64,000 nucleotides of DNA, from contig NC_091971.1 of NCBI RefSeq assembly GCF_036711975.1, positions 1,185,501 to 1,249,500 of the forward strand, in the 5' to 3' direction. This DNA is from Onthophagus taurus. Taxonomy: Eukaryota > Arthropoda > Insecta > Coleoptera > Scarabaeidae. Under the pieces are notes generated by a model. The model searched no databases and was not told the origin of the DNA. It was given only the letters and a program-made list of their open reading frames with translations. Shown here in pieces: positions 58,213-64,000 of this stretch (position 1 is the first letter of the stretch; each line of letters begins with the position of its first letter). Both the position numbers and the translations under genes were made by a program.

Positions 58213-58830
58213 CAATGACTTACACCCGTCGTCAAATGTAACTAATGACAACAATAATACAAACATGGATCAAAAACTGTCAAAATTCCATAGTTTTCTA
58301 ATAAAAAACCTGCATTTCGTGCATGTTTTAATAAATTTCGCAATATAAGGCATTCTACAATAAATAGGTATGGAAATATTCATAGATAATTTGTAGAGAA
58401 TTAATTCTCTTTCTGATAGGCTAAAAAAATATGGGGCGTTCCGTTTAAAATTTTCGACTTTCTCGCCATTGAATATGGAGAAACAGTAATTCAATTTTTG
58501 ACCAACCTGTATAAGATACTCCGATACAGCAAATGACAATCGATTTGTCAACATCTGAAGAGTAAAAACGAAAACCGCTAGGTACCAATAACTTTCAGCA
58601 AAGTCAACCTATTTTTTTACGTACAATTAAACGGTGTAATAAAAACTATAGCATTCCATTTAAAATAGCGAAGTTATGGTCTACTTCCGGTAAATCGAAA
58701 GTAGCGGCCATCTTGAAAATATTTTAGATCGAAAGTTCCGAATGAACAACCCATGCTACCAAAATTTCAAATCTCTACGAATAGTGGAACCTGAAAAAGT
58801 TCTAACGAACCAGTTACGTGAGACATCCTG

Positions 58831-59060
58831 TATAAAATGCCAGTACATACAGAGACGTTTCGGAAGAATAACCAAAGAGTTTTCTGGGTTAACACAGAAA
58901 CATTTTGTCCATTTGGGATTGTTTCGTTGTGCAATAACGGGAGTGTTAGGAGAAAACATCCCATCCACTTAATTAAAAAGATGTGACTCCGCTACAATCT
59001 CTTATCGTACAGGAGGTACTTCTTCAGGACACATATTCAAACGTTGAGGGTTACAAACGA
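58831..59060. repeat. Remainder of the interrupted 567-bp repeat unit
   Basis: The sequence from AAATGCCAGTACATACAGAG to AACGTTGAGGGTT matches 55450-55690 and 56020-56260. A short stretch around the CGAACGTCGCATTCTACG block is missing and the TTGGG tract is absent. It is the right half of the unit split by the 56585-58830 element. Confidence 0.85.
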
Positions 59061-59248
59061 GATCGTGATAGTTGCAATTTGCAATACAGTTTTATGGATC
59101 CAGTCCATGGAAACTACCATCATTTAATATATTATAGTAACATAACAGGTTAATAAAAATCTCTATTCTTGTGACGATAATAATGAAGATCTTGTTATTG
59201 CAGGCTGGTTGAATTAATTAGGGTACAGCCAACAATTACTTGAATATA

Positions 59249-61420
59249 CAGGGTGTCCCGTTAAGCGTACGGAGCGGCTGTATCTCTAGAACGGTAAGGC
59301 CTAGAGGTTTGGGAAAAAAATCCTTATAAGTAAAGTGACTAAGAGAAATAGCTGGAAATTATTTCGAAGTTCGTAATTCGACCGCTAGGGGGCGTAACTG
59401 CCATTGAGAAACATAAAGTTCCCGCTATCTCAGAAACTTAGACGATGAGCTATAACTTTGACAACATCATTTAATAGCTTGGATAATACCGCATCGCTTT
59501 TGTTTTGTGATATTTCTCATATCTGTCATAATAAGGGAGGGGGAGGCCAATGCGTTTTCATATGTTTACATTTTAATATCTCCTAGACCATTCAAACGAT
59601 TTGAATGTTTTCGGTGTTGTTTGAAAGAGCATTTTATACTCTTTTTAAAGATATTTTCAGTAAGACCGTCTGCTTTAAAACAAATGAGCTAGAGGACGTT
59701 ATCTGCAGCGATTACATATTTTTGTGATTTTTGAAGAAAAGTTAAATGGAACGATACTATTTACTTCACAGACCCTTAGTCACCTTAAAATTTGCTAAAT
59801 TTTAGTGAAAACCGCATCTCGATATCGCCACCCGTTCTCGAGTTATAGAAGAAAATGTTAAAAACTCGAGTGCCATCAATCCGATCCAGTTACCTCATCG
59901 AGAAAAACAAATCACATAACCATGGTAACTGTAAACATGTCATTTACTAACGCAGAAGCGTATGATAGAGCGTATGATGATTTATTTTCAATGTTTCGAA
60001 TACGATGCAACTGCATGGCAAAAATGTGCAATGCAATTACGACAAAGAAAGAAATTTTTCTCTAGAAGTGTTTTTAAGATTGACTTAGCGATTACGGAAA
60101 ACTGGCAACGTGTAGCCCATTCAGACATCTCTATGAATTCGTAAATCATATTGGTGCGCAATGTGATCCCACATAATCTGGGAACTCCGAAAACAATTGT
60201 CCACAAGAGTTCTCAAGAGAATAATATCTCCACCACGTTGTTACATCAGGCCTTAACAGATATCGATTATGATAACAGATTGAACTATTACCATTGACTT
60301 TTAAATATGATTTGGGCAAATCCAATCCTTTTATCACAAATGCTATGGATGCATGAAGCATCTGTCCACAAGCTGATGTAAACTTGCATAATATGCATTC
60401 TTGGTTCGAGCAAAACCCACATTGCTTTCACTTCTTTATCTATTGGGTAGACTAAACGACCTGACTTTTCAAGAAAAACCAATAACCAGGAAAAATATGA
60501 CAAAACACTAAATACCAGTAAAAACGTGTCCAGGGCCGAGACTTAAGCAGTGCTTTTTTTTCGTCGAAACTAGATTAAATAAATGTATCGAGGTTTATGG
60601 AAGACATTTCGCTCATTAGTGAGTTATTTTTGCCAAAAATTTAAGTTATTCTAAGTGATTTGGTTTATTTTGTTTTATTATCATTGTTGATGTTTCATTG
60701 ATCCGTTGGCTTTTCAACACGCCTCAAAAGTAGTTTTGAAGCAGTTCTATGCTTGGATAAAGTGTGAAGGAAGGTTCTAGATAATAAAATTTTTGTTCTC
60801 TCTTATTTGTTTCCTAAGGTAACTTGATCTGATTAAGATATACGAATTTTTAACATTTTCTTTTATAATTCGAGAATGGATGGAGATATCGAGATGCGGT
60901 TTTCACTAATATTTAGCAAATTTTATGATGATTAACGGTCTGTGAAGTAAATAGTACCGTTCCATTTAACTTTTTTTCAAAAATCACAAAAATATGTAAC
61001 CGCTGCAGATAACGCCCTCTAGCTTTTTTGTTTTAAACCAAGCGGTCTTACTGAAAATATCTTTTAAAAGAGCATGAAATGCTCTTTCAAACAAGACCAA
61101 AAATATTCAAATCGGTTGAATGGTCCAGGAGATATTAAAATGTAAACATTTGAAAATGCATTGGCCTCCCCCTCCCTTATTATGACAGATATGAAAAATA
61201 TTGCAAAACAAAAGCGATGCGGTATTATCCAAGCTACTAAATGATGTTGTCAACGTTATAGCTTATCGTCTAACTTTCTGAGATAGCGGGAATTTTATGT
61301 TTCTCAATGGCAGTTACGCCCCCTAGCGGTCGAATTACGAACTTCAAAATAATTTCTTTTCTCTCTAGGCCTTACCGTTGTTGAGATACAGCCGCTCCGT
61401 ACGCTTAACGGGACATCCTG
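59249..61420 (+). mobile_element. Foldback DUF4817 transposon, CAGGGTGTCCCG ends
   Basis: The ends TA|CAGGGTGTCCCGTTAAGCGT and inverted ACGCTTAACGGGACATCCTG|TA are followed by arms of about 640 bp (to about 59900, and from about 60790). The arms have blocks such as GGGGGAGGCCAATGCGTTTT and CGCATCTCGATATCGCC. A plus-strand transposase relic fills the centre. Confidence 0.9.
59920..60540 (+). pseudogene. DUF4817 mariner-like transposase relic with part of DDE core
   Basis: The broken frames read MVTVNMSFTNAEAYD, then MIYFQCFEYDATAWQKCAMQ and FSRSVFKI (DUF4817). Next come HNLGTPKTIVHKSSQENNIS (second DNA-binding helix region) and DIDYDNRLNYYH. The first catalytic block is LLSQMLWMHEASVHK, and a frame-shifted VNLHNMHSWFEQNPH follows. 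The usual LWTDEASF has become LWMHEAS, so the catalytic Asp is lost. The second half of the core is missing. Confidence 0.75.
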
Positions 61421-61422
61421 TA

Positions 61423-61861
61423 TTAAGACTCCTACTTAGAAAAAGCAAAATCTATCTGTTCAGCTAAGATTTAAAAATTATTTATATTAATTTATATTTT
61501 TTCCAATAATTATTTAATTTTCTAATTAATACTACAATACGATTTGATTCCCAATCATATCTATAACCGGGAATTGGCATTTACGTTCACTTTATCTTGT
61601 GTCTGGGGTCTTAATTGACTTGACTCGGATCGATAACAACGACAAAGCTTTAGGAAATTGACACTTTGGGAAATTGCTATTATAAGAAAAAGAAAGAAAA
61701 TTAAACTTTTTGCCATAAATATTTAAAACGGCGACTTTTATAGGGCAAGATATAAAACTACATCTGATGAAGAGTTTGTTATTTATCTTTTAAAGTACAT
61801 GGAAATTCTTTGCCAATGTCAAAGACACATTCATCACCCTCTCTTACATCAACTTTATTAG
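61423..61861. other. Unique DNA before the candidate exon
   Basis: AT-rich, no repeats or frames that I can support. The last 30 bp are pyrimidine-rich and end in TTTATTAG, as a splice acceptor would. Confidence 0.35.
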
Positions 61862-62035
61862 CTGTTGAAACCGAGAGGATTTACAACGGCGCGAGCAGAC
61901 GTGAGTTGCACCCAAGAGGCGAAAGAAACAGTAAATATCCGAGTGAGGTGGAATCCTTGGAATACATTAAGACCTCTCGGTTTGCGTGTAAACGATGTTT
62001 TATCAGGACAAGGTCGTGTAATTTATCCTGTGTAG
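61862..62035 (+). other. Candidate internal exon (phase 0) of the gene starting at 44490
   Basis: Directly after the acceptor-like TTTATTAG a frame opens as LLKPRGFTTARADVSCTQEA, then KETVNIRVRWNPWNTLRPLG and LRVNDVLSGQGR. It reaches a possible donor CGT|GTAATT at 62018, or a stop at 62033. The frame is blocked by TAG at the acceptor itself, which fits an exon beginning there. The stretch is richer in GC than its surroundings. Phase 0 suits the donor at 44573. A second open frame (from 61810) covers the same DNA, so the call is uncertain. No family is recognised. Confidence 0.3.
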
Positions 62036-64000
62036 TTATGATGGTTAAAAAAATGTTTTTAAGGGATGATTTTTTTAATTAATTTATTAATTACACTTTT
62101 TTCTATCAACAAATTATTATTAGTCTGGTGTAATAATAATAATTGGTCGTCGTCAGACAATGCAAACCGACGTTTTTATCTTTTATTATGCTAACGAAGA
62201 CAAAGAACTCAACGTCCGTACATAATTTACTCTGTTCACGTACCCTCCAATGTCAGCATCATTACAATGAACAGACCGTTTTATGAGTAGGAAGAATTGT
62301 GGTGTTGTGATGATTATGTCGTATGTTTTGTTCAATTTTGTCTCTATGGAAGTCGTTCGACTTGTTAAGCACGATTGTAAACGCGATTAGATTTAAATGT
62401 TTGCATGGTTTCGTCATCATTTCTATAAAGTTAAAACCCTATTACTGTCTTATTAAAATTATGGGGATCGTTATGTTCTCTCTACATAGGAGAACAACTG
62501 TTGGTAAAGTTTACTCGTTAAAACTTTGCTTAATTGGAACAAAGAGGAGATTTAAGTTAGAGAAACGAATTTTTTTGTTACATCATATTCACATGAAATA
62601 TATGATTCAAAAAACTTTATTTGAAAAAATCTATGTTTTAAATTATAACTAAACTTTATATAACTGTTTTTATAACCGATGAGGAATCCTTGTGTGATTC
62701 AATGAGTGAAAGAATTTTTTCTAAGAAAGTGTAGGAGTAATAATTCTTGACCTAACACTAAAATGACACATTTTTTTATGTTTTGATACTCCTTGTATTT
62801 ATTTCAAGGTTCTTATCTTAAATAAAACACAAAATAATAATCCACGGGTACCAATTATGTTATATAATCATTTTTTCTTGTTTTGTTTGATTCAATGTAT
62901 AAAAAAAAAATAAACCTGTATAGTTTTCGCATCGTAGAATAATCGTGGTTGAAATTGCACGGTTGGATTATTCTTTGGATGGTTGCATCAATGATATGAA
63001 TAGGTGCATCTGTCACTACCCGCTCACCTAATAATAATGGTCGGTGGCTTGAGGAAAAAAATGTCACGACTACAATAGAGTATTTATGACAATAGACACG
63101 CATCAAGGTTCTATGAAAAATACGAACCCGGAAATGATGATGATGATGATGAACCAAACGAAAAAATCCTTGGTATATTCGCCCAACTGAGGATGTAATA
63201 AAACAATTAAAATAACTTAATGACTTTATGAATTATAATTCAATTTTGTACATGTTAAGTAAACTTTGATTAACTGTTTATTTAAACTAAACATTACTTT
63301 AACTTAAAAATCACGCAATGTCACAATACATGTGGATTAACTTTTTATTCTGTGCATGATCAAGGATGTTAGGGGAAAAAAATTTTTATTTTTTCGTTGT
63401 GTAATATGAAAACAACAATAGTTTACGTCGTTCAGAATATTTAATTATGTTGTTTACTTGTATTTAATTAAAAATTTCAACTGTGCATACAACAACCTTG
63501 ATGATGAAGTGATTTGCGAGAATTTTATTCCAAAATATAATGACCAATATAAAAATTAAAAAATAAACATAAAATATTAAATTATTTAAAACGCAATGTT
63601 TAGAATACAATGGATTTCAATAGTAAATCTAAAACTTGCGGAGATAACAACGTTACACGAATGGAATATCGTATCGAGTTGATTTATACATTTATTGTAC
63701 TATTTACTTCTCCACGAATCCACATGAATTTAAACCTCCCTCTGGAGAGAGCAATACCAAACATTATTTGAACTCATTTTAACCATTTACATAAACTCAA
63801 TTTAGGGCGATTCCAATTTACGGTTTTAATCATTTCGAAAACTCATCAACAAATTGATGTAAACCATATGTGTTAGTCAATACAAAGAGACCGACCATCA
63901 TGATATTATTGTAATGCAATTCATATGTGTAGATACACATATTAGATTAACTAGGACTAGAGACTGAATTATTTGGTTGTTGATCTTACGATCTCATAAA
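62036..64000. other. AT-rich DNA without recognised genes
   Basis: There is a short (GAT)n microsatellite at about 63134-63152. Frames here are short and overlap on both strands. I see no transposon ends or RNA genes. Confidence 0.45.

Larger units (their letters stand above)
56585..58830 (-). mobile_element. Foldback DUF4817 transposon inserted in the 567-bp repeat
   Basis: The ends are TA|CAGGGTGTCTCACGTAACTG and inverted CAGTTACGTGAGACATCCTG|TA. Uninterrupted copies of the host repeat (near 55445 and 56010) read AATCAATATATGAAATGCTA through this site. This proves that a single TA was duplicated. The arms are about 600-700 bp (to about 57290, and from about 58260). The centre holds a smaller MITE and a transposase relic. 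Confidence 0.92.

Noticed and set aside
62323-62652. 109-codon plus-strand frame
   Set aside because: Low-complexity AT-rich composition without ATG support, splice signals or a recognisable family.

Overview
The window is nuclear DNA from an insect. The protein-coding genes are AT-rich and eukaryotic, with introns as short as 54-67 bp, and insect-type transposons are abundant. A beetle is possible: a short (TTGGG)n telomere-like tract sits in a tandem repeat near 55.7 and 56.3 kb. That inference is weak.

Four genes can be supported well. An intronless DEAH-box RNA helicase of the DHX33 type lies at 2.36-4.48 kb (+). A five-exon TMEM43 (LUMA) homologue lies at 13.63-15.0 kb (-). A three-exon ST6Gal-type sialyltransferase lies at 19.20-20.63 kb (+). 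A two-exon secreted protein with probable fibronectin-III-like folds lies at 25.01-29.19 kb (+). The first coding exon of a further secreted protein is at 44.49 kb, preceded by a TATA box and arthropod initiator. Its next exon is not certain, so much of 44.6-64 kb may be its first intron. A possible exon of matching phase lies at 61.86 kb. No operon-like or pathway link joins these genes: they act in ribosome/RNA biology, the nuclear envelope, Golgi glycosylation and secretion.

Most of the window is repeats. In order: a 557-bp tandem array running into the DHX33 5' region (0-2.3 kb); a truncated foldback element (5.0-6.0); Penelope-like fragments (7.3-7.7); a 790-bp tandem array of palindromes interrupted by an insertion with an 8-bp target duplication (7.7-10.3); two near-identical LINE copies in opposite orientation (11.4-13.2 and 21.4-24.6); a piggyBac relic split by a foldback element (15.6-18.6); a hAT-like element holding a 456-bp tandem array inside an intron (25.4-28.2); a 173-bp satellite (30-34); and an unfamiliar TIR element with repeated subterminal motifs (36.0-38.1).

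Further right are a Tc1/mariner-like element with three levels of nesting (40.2-43.5), a highly palindromic CTAGTTCTAG-type array (45.6-49.5 and 51.4-54.3, smaller pieces at 18.7 and 29.8), a 567-bp tandem array with (TTGGG)5 (55.1-59.1), and two more foldback elements (56.6-58.8, 59.2-61.4). Four large elements share CAGG(G)TGTC termini, TA target duplications, long inverted arms and relics of the same DUF4817-type transposase, so one family has colonised this region repeatedly. Three insertions can be checked against an uninterrupted copy or a restored reading frame in the same window.
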